Below, one piece after another: positions 24,401 to 34,133 of a stretch of DNA of 64,000 bases. Position numbers and translations under genes: made by a program. The stretch comes from Amyloporia xantha. Lineage: Eukaryota > Basidiomycota > Agaricomycetes > Polyporales > Adustoporiaceae. The stretch is from contig JAYKKR010000041.1 of the NCBI GenBank assembly GCA_036971615.1, positions 1 through 64,000 on the forward strand. The letters run 5' to 3'. Each line of letters opens with the position of its first letter. Position 1 is the stretch's first letter. Under the pieces are notes generated by a model. That model worked only from the letters and a program-made list of their open reading frames with translations. It ran no database searches and had not been told where the DNA came from.

Positions 24401-25508
24401 CTCCCCGGCGACGTGTTGCAGAAGAACTCCGCACCCATATGAGGACTGCCACGGTAGTGACGATCGTAGATGCTGAGTTCTACCAACATCTGCACCATAG
24501 GACGGCATTGCAGGAACCTGGATTCTTGAGGTCGAAGATTGCCCGACCCCTTTGGCGCGGTTAGAATGGTCATGAGTGTCGTGTCGAAGTCCCCGCTCTC
24601 ATCTGCCTGTAAGAGTTGCTCGATGCGCGAATACAATCTGTCTGTCGCATTCGCCTTGAAGACGTACTTCGAGTCGTTGGTTGACAGATAGGCCGCCACA
24701 TCGTCCTTCACCTTACCTGTGAGAGGGTAATCAATCAGCTTATCTGGATGCAGTGGCTTCAACGCGGCATTCGCTCCACTGCGTCAATGCCGCACACAAA
24801 CGCCCTCTCGCATGCCACTTACTCTGGTCGTATACTCGACAGCCCCACATCCTCCATCTCCGTGCTGCGGCTTCTGCCTCTTTCACCTGCGCTTCTTTCT
24901 TTGCCGTGTTCTTCTTCTTCTCGAGTGCAAGCACGGGCTTGTGGTCGGCCTCCCACAGACTCCTCGCAGCTGCTTGACGATGCTGACCGCCCAACGCCGT
25001 GACCTCGACCGGCGTTTTGACTGTCTGCTTGAAGCGTAGGACCGGCAGACGGACCCCTAACCCGTCATTATTCTCTAGCGTCGTCTCTACATCCTCGACA
25101 TTGACGAGGATGTCGAGGAACGTCGTCGGATCGTACTGATTATAATTTGCTCGCAGAGATTTTATGAGGTGTTTTGTCTGTGCTTGGTCGCGAGCACGCT
25201 TGTTGTACTTCCCAAACTTGAGCACGTACTTGGAGTCTTCCAAAATGTCAAGCTGGCCATATCCGATGAGCGCCTCACGCGCTTGCTTCATCATGGCCAG
25301 GTCTCTGGCCGCCGTCTCGTTCACCTTCACATTGATCTATTGAACAGATGACGGTTAGCCCGTACTTCAACACCGCTATATCGCTCACAATCCCATCCTT
25401 CCCCATATCACCGCCAGTCTCGCTGCCAGGCCCCTCGTCTTCATTCTCGTCCTCAGCATCACGCTGTTGCCGTACCTTCGTCGTTTTACTGGTGCTGGCG
25501 ACCTTCAT
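21498..25508 (-). CDS. P3: ParB/sulfiredoxin-like large protein (family P)
   Basis: Function unknown. It starts at ATG 25508 (MKVASTSKTTKVRQQRDAEDENED), with an intron of about 52 nt before INVKVNETAARDL. The ParB-like segment spans roughly residues 45-180, with HLIKSLRANYNQYDPTTFLDI and then ALGGQHRQAAARSLW, close to the ParB spacing of a helix before the GxHR motif. Exon end 24823 (GCRVYDQ) is followed by an intron to 24743 with one H2 hairpin; the intron 23471-23719 has two and 21887-21958 one. The middle aligns with P2 throughout. A Lys/Gly run (GKGKKKSTSKGKGKAKA) may be a nuclear signal. One extra base is needed in the GGG run (plus strand) at 23865-23867 to keep frame. The stop TAA is at 21498-21500, after HHREQQERIQKR. 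About 1050 residues. Confidence 0.66.
21922..21952. repeat. H2 hairpin in P3 3' intron
   Basis: GCGGCATCGG...GGCAATGCCGC within the short intron 21887-21958. Confidence 0.8.
23599..23683. repeat. Two H2 hairpins in P3 intron
   Basis: 23599-23629 (GCGGCATTGG / GAATGCCGC) and 23650-23683 (GTGCGGCATT / GATGCCGCAC) inside the intron 23471-23719. Confidence 0.88.
24763..24793. repeat. H2 hairpin in the P3 intron after the ParB-like exon
   Basis: GCGGCATTCG...CAATGCCGC within the 79-nt intron 24744-24822, so the hairpin makes up over a third of the intron. Confidence 0.88.
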
Positions 25509-26054
25509 GCGTCAGGACGATATGTTATGGTGATGGTGGCAGGATGGGAGGAGCATATATCTCACTAGCCAATTGTGCTGTCATCATGTTCGCAGATCAT
25601 CATGCCTTCAATTGGATGATCATCTGATAGTCACGGTATGTGAGGTAAGGACGATATTCATCACTTGGGTGAATTGTTTCCATTCCGCCGATCACAGTCA
25701 TTTATGTGCTAATACCAGCTCCCGGCACTGCTGCGAGAGTGCCAATGCCGCACGACGCCCACCATACATGCGGTCTTGTTTCGTTCATGACGGTGCGGCA
25801 ACAGTGCCTCTGTGTCAATGCCGCACATCTCTGTGCATGGTTTGCGTAGATTTATCTTACCGTACTCAAGGATGCGCCCAAATCTTGTGATTCTTGCATT
25901 CGCCTGATTGATCAACGTATCGACAATCATGGCGCAAGTCACAGTGTACCATTGTGACATGCAGCTCTACATGTCGGCAGCAATGAATTTGTGCATGTGT
26001 CATATATCAACCACATGATCGCGGTAGCATCTAATGCAAAATGGCTTTTCAACA
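25509..26054. other. Spacer upstream of P3 with two H2 hairpins
   Basis: Presumed P3 promoter region. H2-type inverted repeats lie at about 25728-25754 (left arm worn) and 25789-25827 (GTGCGGCA / AATGCCGCAC). No gene was recognised. Confidence 0.7.
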
Positions 26055-26530
26055 TTATTTATTCATTCCTTCATCGCCCGTCAGCAACAGTTTCAAAAGC
26101 ATAGTCACTGATAGTGGCCCACTCACCATTTTATTCTGTCTGCTGACAACGGTCATCTCGAGAACTTGGCCGTAGAGCAGGTCACAGGCATAGGTAACCA
26201 TAGAGGTGTATGGTCCTAAACCATCAACCAGTCTTATTCCGTTCTTGCGCAACTCCCCTAACGCCAAAAGGATTGTGTCCTGCGGAAACGAGCATCATTC
26301 AGAAGATGTAATTACTCCGTTCGGACATCGAGGTTGCTTACCGCGTAGACAATGACCCGGTCCGCCCACTCTAGCCAGAAAGAAAATGGATATACCATGG
26401 GCATCACGGCCGGCCTTCGCTGATATTCAATCTGAAGAGCATTGAATCTCGAATGGATCTTTCTATGCAGCGTATCCGCCCGGGCTGCTGAAAGCATCAT
26501 GGAGCAAATACTGTTATCACTTGTCATCAT
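26055..26530 (-). CDS. S3: small tryptophan-rich family S protein
   Basis: Function unknown. Exon 1 from ATG 26530 holds NALQIEYQRRPAVMPMVYPFSFWLEWADRVIVYA ending at GTAAGC. Exon 2 (DTILLALGELRKNGIRLVDGLGPYTSMV...) runs to about RQNKM, where it either reads through to the stop near 26055 or splices at GTGAGT. It is the same two-block design as the other family S genes. It lies just upstream of the P3 promoter region on the same strand. Confidence 0.6.
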
Positions 26531-27469
26531 CCGGGGCCCACCGTCAGTCTTAAGTATACTTTCAGCTCCTCATGTTTACGTTTGGCATGAGCTCGCGTAT
26601 CACGTTCAATTGAACGCGTGTGAATAGACTCAACGGGCGATGGATCATTCCCATCAGATGATCGCACTCAAACGCTGGCTCTGCGATCCTTACCATCTCA
26701 TTGGTCTATATTAGTAGGTCAACTCAGATCCCCGGTCAAAGAAGCACGAGCCTCGTTTCTCAGGGTGTGCTCCACATCCACACACATCCTTCTTTGAAGT
26801 TTGGCCAAGTCCATTGACATCTTTATCATCGATTATCCATATAGGTCTTGCTTCTTCCATGAGCATATCTGTGTACACACATTAGGGTGTATTTGCAGAG
26901 ACCTAGGTCTCGCTTATCAGTCAATCAGATCACGAAAACGTAAGAAAATTTCCTTTTGGCCGTGACCTAGGTCACTGCAAATACACTCTATTAATAGCAG
27001 CTAATCAGTGCACATGCATTATACAGGAATGCTCGTAAGCTCGCAGAGTTGCCTGGCACAGCAAACTGGCCAAGCCAGTCGACTTATATTTATTGATCGG
27101 CACATCCTAGGTATGGAAAGGTAATAACAAAGTACAGATGTAGTCTCCAGGAGTGGATCCATAGTGGACATTGCCGATCAGAGGAACACAAACCATCGAT
27201 GACTGAGTTCTTCTTGCGGCATTGAAACATTGGTCCGTATGCCGCACATAGGCAGATGAAGGAGGACCACATGAAACTCATTGTGCCGCATTGCAATAAG
27301 CAATTTACTGAAAAGCTCAGATGACAATGGTCCAGGACATGTCTCCTAGTCCCGGCACCATGTCATTGAAGGCTCAATCGTTACAGAATGCGACTAACAT
27401 ATATACAAATCATCATTTCACAGTATCTATCTGCACCTTCCGACCAGCCACCATATATGGGTGAACCAT
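26531..27469. other. Spacer with a MITE and one H2 hairpin
   Basis: No gene was recognised. It holds the 104-bp MITE at 26885-26988 and an H2 hairpin at 27217-27247 (GCGGCATTG / GTATGCCGC). Confidence 0.6.
26885..26988. mobile_element. MITE-like element, TA-flanked, 104 bp
   Basis: Terminal inverted repeats of about 25 bp begin GGGTGTATTTGCAG and carry GACCTAGGTC; the right end is CTGCAAATACACTC. TA flanks both ends (26883-26884 and 26989-26990), as for Stowaway/mariner-type MITEs. There is no coding capacity. Confidence 0.75.
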
Positions 27470-27832
27470 TCAGGCCACCGGGGCATGCAGCTTGGTTTCG
27501 ACATAGTATAGTAGGTCTTCCGCGTAATCGATCATTGGTTCATAGCCTCCCATGTCTTCGTCTTCGGTCCATAACAGCCCATGCCGGCGGAACTCAAGTG
27601 TGACACTAATGATGAGGTCCTGCGTAAATCAGAGTCATGGTCTGACAAAAGTTATGTCCATTAGTTTACTTACTGCATGGTGGACCACATGACGAGCCCA
27701 CTGTATCCAGTGTTTGGGCGAGTAGACCACAGGCATAACCTCTGGTCTCTCCTCGTAGGCAATCTGGAGGCCGCGATAGCCTCGTGTCATTGTGAAGGAA
27801 AGGGCTGCCACATTGGCAGAGGTGACCGACAT
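27470..27832 (-). CDS. S4: small tryptophan-rich family S protein
   Basis: Function unknown. Exon 1 from ATG 27832 holds GYRGLQIAYEERPEVMP then VVYSPKHWIQWARHVVHHA at GTAAGT. Exon 2 after GCAG (DLIISVTLEFRRHGLLW...) stops at 27470-27472 after HAPVA. Predicted length is about 100 residues. Exon 2 closely resembles S5 (LEFRRHG compared with LEFRRRG), although S5 is on the opposite strand. Confidence 0.66.
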
Positions 27833-28764
27833 GGTGAAATGGAGACTGATGCCATCTATGCTGGTCTGACTTTTAGCGTCTTTTCGTATATTTGTCTGTA
27901 CTTACGTCTGCGACACGCTCGCGTATCGCCATCAATTATCAATTCAGTCGGTTGTGTGAATACCAATGCAGCATGTTGATCAGAAGCTGATGCGCATTGC
28001 CTCATGACGCTAGTCGTGCCAATCACCGCAATCGTATTAGCAGATTATTGTCTGGTGATCACCGATCAGTAAACACGGTCGTTGTTTGCTACGTCTGTGT
28101 CATATGTGTCATAACAGTTTGTACTTGTACTCCAAAGAGGATACACGTCGTCAATAACCATGTTCTGTGTACATTCAATTAAATATCTTCCGCGGTTTAT
28201 TCAGGTATCACTATGATGATGGTCTTCCCTGGGCTCATTGCTTGGGTCACTAATTGCAACTATCACAATATCTCCTGGTGAAAAACGAGGTACCTGCGAT
28301 CACCGCTATGACGTAGGCGGTGCGGCATACAGACCGACGCTCCAATGCCGCACAGTCTGAGGCTACTGTAGAACGTGGATCATATGAGTTTTATGTTTGC
28401 CAGAGATGATTGGTCTACAAGGTTGATCTCATCAAGGACCATGGTCCGTGTGTTCCTCGGCCGCAGTCACAACGTATGATCGATCGATCTTCACCCCATC
28501 GTTACTGTTACATATATACATGGTTCATACGGCAATTCCGTATGGCCATTCCTATTCATGCGTTGATCGGAGATCACCTGTTAATGCACTAATAAAGAGA
28601 ATGATTGCTGGGGTCGGTGTCTGCAGCAAGACGCATCAGCATATGTTCGATGTGCTGCTTCGATATTCACACGTTCAACTGAATTGATTGTGATGTGCGA
28701 CCGTGTCGTAACGTAAGTAACGGGATTCAAGAAAGGTACTAAAGATGAGGGTAATGTTGATGGC
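27833..28764. other. Spacer between divergent S4 and S5 with one H2 hairpin
   Basis: No gene was seen. An H2 hairpin with strong arms (GTGCGGCAT / ATGCCGCAC) lies at 28319-28352. The two flanking family S genes point away from each other, so the spacer likely holds both promoters. Confidence 0.55.
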
Positions 28765-29259
28765 ATGAGTCCACATTTCACTATGTCGGTCGCGTTCGCC
28801 AGTCTGGGCACACTTTGTGTGACCATCGCACAAGGCTATTCAGGTCTGCTGCTCGAATATCAAGAGAGACCAGAGGCTATGCCCATCGTCCTTTCGCCTG
28901 AGTATTGGACGAAATGGGCTGCTCGTGTGATTTACTATGCAGTAAGTAAGCCAAACCAAGTGATGTTGGGTGGGAACACTTATCTATCCAGGACCTGGTC
29001 ATCATGGCTACACTGGAATTCCGCCGCCGTGGCTTGTCCACGAAAGAAGACATAGGCGACTACCAACCAATGGTCGATCATGCAATGCAAATATTCTTAG
29101 CCGAAAATAAGGGGACTCCGTTGTCTCGTGCTGCAATCCGCAGTATGGTGAGTAGTGGTATCACAGGTGTGCGCTTCCACACGTGCTAATGTTCACTACG
29201 AACTGCTTCTGTAGTCCCTACGATTGCGACAGGCGTCCAACAATTTTGATCGCAACTAA
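28765..29259 (+). CDS. S5: small tryptophan-rich family S protein
   Basis: Function unknown; three exons. Exon 1 from ATG 28765 holds GYSGLLLEYQERPEAMP then VLSPEYWTKWAARVIYYA at GTAAGT. Exon 2 (DLVIMATLEFRRRGLSTKED...) ends at AAIRSM before GTGAGT, and exon 3 (SLRLRQASNNFDRN) ends at TAA 29257-29259. It is the best-preserved family S copy and the model used for the others. Confidence 0.68.
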
Positions 29260-29738
29260 CTCGATCTGAGGATAGGGTCTCAATATTGAGGAATTCCACA
29301 AAGCAACCCCTATGGCTGTGACGTGGTATTTTGTATTTGGGACTACCTGTTGGGAGTTGTGCTATATACGTATGTACATGTTTGCGGCATACGGACAAAG
29401 ACTCTAATGCCGCATGAAAATATGGATTTCCTTCAGTTATAATGGATGCCTTGACGCGATATCAATTATTTACATTATCATTTCAAATGGATTTGAACTT
29501 TACCGTCATTGCAGACAGTGATAGCAAATAGCTTGGAAGGAAGTGAACATCAATATCACCAGAATTCTGAGCTGTCTCGTAGAAATCTCATTCCCACGAC
29601 CTGTCATCAGATAGTTCGCCACGTGATTCTAGCCTGCTACGCGAATGAATCCGGGACGTAAGGTGATGTAGGGTCGCGTAGCTGAAAATACTTATAAGTG
29701 GCAGCGACAGGCAACACCTCCACTCAAAACTAACACCG
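29260..29738. other. Spacer between S5 and S6 with one H2 hairpin
   Basis: An H2 hairpin lies at about 29382-29414 (TGCGGCATAC / TAATGCCGCA). No gene was recognised. Confidence 0.55.
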
Positions 29739-30096
29739 ATGACCAGCTCTCAATCTATCACTGAACTGTGCCAAATAGCTACAGACGGCTATGTGGGACT
29801 TAGGGTGGAATCTGAAAGGGGACCGGCGGAGATGCCAATGGTATATTCATTGGCACACTGGAAGCAATGGGCAACTCGAGTGCTCTGGTATGCAGTAAGT
29901 GATTCAACTCCATTGGATGTATGTTGCCGAGATGTGATGCCATAATTTACAGGCCATGGTGGTTATTACTTCAAGGGTGTTCCGCCGCATTGGGGTGCTG
30001 AATGACCCTGGCATTCGATCATATCGGTGGATGATCAAATATGCGAGCGATCTTTTTCTTGCCGCAGAGGAGGAGGAGGCATTGTCCAGTTCCTGA
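29739..30096 (+). CDS. S6: small tryptophan-rich family S protein
   Basis: Function unknown. Exon 1 from ATG 29739 holds DGYVGLRVESERGPAEMP then MVYSLAHWKQWATRVLWYA at GTAAGT. Exon 2 after TTTACAG (AMVVITSRVFRRIGVLND...) has an acidic end (AAEEEEALSSS) and stops at 30094-30096. Same strand as S5. Confidence 0.66.
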
Positions 30097-30698
30097 GGAA
30101 GTCATCCTTGTGGTCAGTCACATTGTAAGTGAGAATGTTTTCGTAATATACATGTATTAACTAACTGAGATAGATGTGTCACAGTCATAATTTCTGTGTT
30201 TGTAAACACATGTATTAGCTCTGATTGCGCCGTATGGAGGTGACGAATATGCATGGCAATCAGGACTTTGGACAGATAACAAGAGTCTCGAGCACGATGT
30301 ACGGCTTTCAGTCTGATACTGAGCTGATGCTATTAACAGCCTTCTCTCGTAGTAGTAGTAGTAGTAATAGAGTTTCATGCTATAATTGTACTTGCGCGGC
30401 ATCCGAGCATGGGTCTATATGCCGCAACTCTCAAGGTGTGTGTGTGATGCGGCATTGACACACTTGCGCTGATGCCGGTAGATACGTTCAAACTCGCGTT
30501 TCGCCGTGTATATAAGTACAATAGATGTATGCGAGCCTGTCTATAGCCATTCTAAATGGTGAATGCATAGGTAACGGTTCATCAATACATGTCATCATCG
30601 ACGTCTTGCATGTCCATGTCCTCATCGTCATCTTGCGTGCCACCACCTAGCCATTCTAAATGGACAATCCATAGGTAATGATTTATCAATATATGTCA
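30097..30698. other. Spacer between convergent S6 and S7 with two H2 hairpins and a tandem duplication
   Basis: H2 inverted repeats lie at 30397-30425 and 30450-30476. At 30551-30720 a stretch of about 65 bp (beginning CATTCTAAATGG) is present twice in tandem with about 10 percent difference; the second copy overlaps the S7 stop codon, so the first is a duplicate of the S7 3' end. Confidence 0.65.
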
Positions 30699-31110
30699 TC
30701 ATCGACGTCTTGCATGCCACCCACCGAACACTAAATCCATCCATGGCTCTTCGGCCAAGTCACTCTCCTTGAGGAGATCCAGTGCAACATCAACAGTCAT
30801 GTCTAAATGATCTTCGAGCTGCAGTATATCATATCCGTGCCGCTCCATGTCTTGCTGCAGCTCAACCATCAGGAGCTGCTGAAACCATTAGTACATTATC
30901 ATCATTCTTGTAATGAGTTTCTCTACTAACCGCTTGATACACTACACGAAGTGCCCATTCATCCCAGTAGCTGTGAGAGTAGACAAACGGAGTTGTTCCT
31001 GGTCGCTGCTCAAATTCTTCTTGCAGAGCAGTAAAAATAGAACATGTGCGACGGAGGATAAAAATTTGATCCCTCTCACGGTTTGTTCTTGACCTTGAAT
31101 ACTGGCTCAT
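30699..31110 (-). CDS. S7: small tryptophan-rich family S protein
   Basis: Function unknown. Exon 1 from ATG 31110 (MSQYSRSRTNRERDQIF...) holds LQEEFEQRPGTTPFVYSHSYWDEWALRVVYQA; the donor reads GTTAGT. Exon 2 (QLLMVELQQDMERHGYDILQ...) is acidic and ends near 30699. The 3' end is duplicated downstream. Confidence 0.62.
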
Positions 31111-31774
31111 TGTGAATGAGAGACTTTCGATACCCTCAAACTCACATCACCCTGCCTCTTATATACGTTTCTCAGTCTCCCTAATTACGTCCATGTATAA
31201 CTCATTTGTGAGTGCCGATGCCGCATGTTGATCACCTGGTGATGCGTTGTTGTCCAATCCATCGGGTCCAGCCTCATGATTTGCTGATTGGCACAGTATC
31301 TTTATCGGCGATCAAAGAAGCTGGTGGCAATGTGACCATCATTGCAAGGTCCGTTGCAGACCACGCCATGCTGTGTTTCGTTACCGCTTCCCTGCGGATT
31401 ATCTGCCAAAGATGTATTTCTCAATATAACATAATAGGATGCGCTTCATGAATTCTGGACTAAAGCTCTGGACTGGAGTTCTAACGGCTTTTGTGCATTT
31501 GGACTCAATATCATTCTATCTGAACGACGTGTTTGAAAACATAGGCTTGGGTTCTACTCTACTGCTCATGCAAGCACCACAAGTTGTTGTGAGCGGCATC
31601 GGAGTACGTGGCTCTATGCCACAGCCTATGTTGCGGCATATGATCACATGGTCCGATGCCGCACTTTCTATTCAATAGTATTGATTACATATTCTATTAG
31701 CTGCAATCATCATAACTGTTTGTGGGACGCAATCAATGCACTTACTAATGAGTGTCGTCAGTATCTCGTTGTGG
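31111..31774. other. Spacer with degenerate H2 hairpins
   Basis: H2-like inverted repeats lie at about 31595-31623 (right arm worn) and 31632-31663 (GCGGCAT / ATGCCGC). No convincing gene was seen. Confidence 0.5.
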
Positions 31775-32018
31775 TCACCTTGTATTGAATGGCAGTTTCT
31801 CCATGACGTAGATAGCTAATACCTAAGGTCGTAAATATACACAGAGGGTAGCAGGCAATGTTTAAAAATATGATGAGACGTACAAGGCCAATTGGACAAT
31901 CTTCTGTAATGTGGAAGTCAATTATGAATGTTTCCCACTCATTCGCATAAAAGGCAATTGTGTAGAGAATGCTGTCAAAAGGAGGACGGAATGAATAATT
32001 GACGTTCTGCTGTGCCAT
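31775..32018 (-). CDS. Possible small two-exon gene of unknown type
   Basis: ATG 32018 opens MAQQNVNYSFRPPFDSIL... YANEWETFIIDFHITED, followed by GTACGT and a TTAG acceptor about 60 nt on, then VLAIYVMEKLPFNTR and a stop at 31775. Its size and placement recall family S, but the tryptophan motif is missing. It may be a worn copy or chance. Confidence 0.3.
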
Positions 32019-34133
32019 ATATACTGTAATTAGTGTTTTTCAGTATCAAGAAATCGTGAGAATTACATCAGGGCTTGCACCACATCACTCCATGCCGTGG
32101 TGGTGTCCAAGCCGCATATGGCATCTAGTGAAGCTCAAAATAACATCGTCATCAGTCTAATATATATCCTAGCAGAAGCACTCTAAAGCTACTCGCCGCT
32201 TGTATTTTAAATATTGTGTCATGTCATTCTTATATGTCCCCCATTGTCCGCTGTGCAACACTGCTGCAAGACATCCTGATCACAGAGCAAGTCATATTGT
32301 TTGTCTAACAAAGGCAATCATCCATTTGTACCTCCCACAAGATAAATATGATCATGTGACACATTCGTGCAGATGTAGCACTTTATAATGTTTGTGATGC
32401 GTGATATCACAGTGGGTAACAGCAGTCCTCCAATCGACCGGTCAACAGCAGATCTATGCTAAACTTCGATATTCTGCATTCAGTAAGCCCAGCGATCAAT
32501 TACAAGCACACTCAAGACACTCGCAGTAATTTGCGGCATTTCCACCCATGAGTCAATGCCGCACCATATGTCATCAGATTATAAAACCATCTTGGGTACA
32601 CATGTGTGGATGGATGTCCCACTGCCGAGCGAGAGACAATATAATAGTAATGTAACATGTTGTCATCTATCTCTATGGAGAATGAAGATACCTCAGCTTG
32701 TAGTTGAAGCGATATTATATGGTATTCACATTCTCATCCATTTGTGTTATAAAGATACAATCATTTTTGTGTATAGCCTGTGATGAATGCTACGTAGTAA
32801 TAGTCGTTTTCTTGCCTAGAACTCATAGATTTGTGTCGTATTAGACCGTTTCTGCTGCAACATATATTAGCATTTTTCAGCATCAGGAAACTGAGAGAAC
32901 GACATTCGAAGATCTGGCATCATGCCGCCTGAAGATGCAGTAGTGTACCGGTTGTGCTTAATATTAAGTATCTTAGTAGTGGACGTGATAATGCACTGTT
33001 CAAGCTCACTATGAGGATTGGTGATGAGGTCAATTATCAAGTCAAGTAGCAGCAATAGAATATAATATATGACCTGTCTGGTTTGAAAAATCATGTCAAG
33101 CCGACTTGCCAAACATCATCAGATGGAGTTCAAAATAATGTCGTCAGCAATCTTATATATATCCTAGCAGAAACAATCTATTCCACGCAATTATCAATCG
33201 CCTCAAATATACCACACAAAAATCATGCATTGCATGTATATCATTCAAGATTAAATAATGTTTTACAGTTGTTACAGATAAAATGATTCTTTGGTCTACC
33301 TGCTTGTGATTGCTCGCCGTGCATGTGGTGAGGTATTGCCCAGGCTGCGAGAATATTATGGTAACGATGCCAATAATATATTGTTGCAGACTGAGTGAGC
33401 AGAGGCAAAAACCGTAGGGAGATCTGATGCGGCATCAGGACAGATGTGTCAGTGTCGGACATGGTAAATGGATCCAATCTGCACAAAGAGTGAGGAGCGA
33501 TGATGATTGCTCAGGTCCAAGGAGGTAAGATTTGTGTGCGGCAACGGAACATGTGTGTGAGTGCAGGAGATAGAAATTCTCAGGATCACAGACAAAAGAC
33601 AGAGCCTGTGAGAGCCTGGCTCCATCCTCTCCTCAGTCGCTCACAGGCTGCATCTATCTTCTGTCTGTGATCCTGAGAATTTCTATCTCCTGCACCCACA
33701 CACATGTTCCGTTGCCGCACACAAATCTTACCTCCTTGGACCTGAGCAATCATCATCGCTCCTCACTCTTTGTGCAGATTGGATCCATTTACCATATCCG
33801 ACACTGACACATCTGTCCTGATGCCGCATCAGATCTCCCTACGGTTTTTGCCTCTGCTCACTCAGTCTGCAACAATATATTATTGGCATCGTTACCATAA
33901 TATTCTCGCAGCCTGGGCAATACCTCACCACATGCACGGCGAGCAGGCATAATAACCTAATTAACATAGTAATAATAACAACGAGGACAATTCTGTTTCA
34001 AGATTGAAACAGTTACATCAAGCTATCAATCAAATCTTCTAGATTGCGAATATTTATTGTGAAGTATTCGCATACTGGTTCGCAATGTAATGCATGGTGA
34101 ACCCAATACCAACCCTCACCTATATGGAAAATA
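32019..34133. other. AT-rich spacer with diverged duplication, H2 hairpin and a long inverted repeat
   Basis: No gene was supported. Two diverged copies of a segment (about 32030-32190 and 32875-33170) share TATATATCCTAGCAGAA and neighbouring sequence. An H2 hairpin lies at 32532-32564. The 33311-33945 inverted repeat is listed separately. Confidence 0.55.
33311..33945. repeat. Long inverted repeat, arms about 300 bp, loop about 25 bp
   Basis: The left arm from TGCTCGCCGTGCATG (33311) is repeated in inverse up to 33945 with few differences: single mismatches in the TGTGTGAG/GGGTGCAGG and GGACATGG/GGATATGG stretches, and small gaps near the centre (33595-33660). Each arm holds one worn H2-like motif. 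Transcription of either strand would give a long hairpin RNA. The same short open frame appears on both arms, so those frames are not separate genes. Confidence 0.92.

Noticed and set aside
33241..33952. Two matching short open frames beginning MCRLDPFT on opposite strands
   Set aside because: They are the two arms of one inverted repeat, so the likeness does not argue for a gene.
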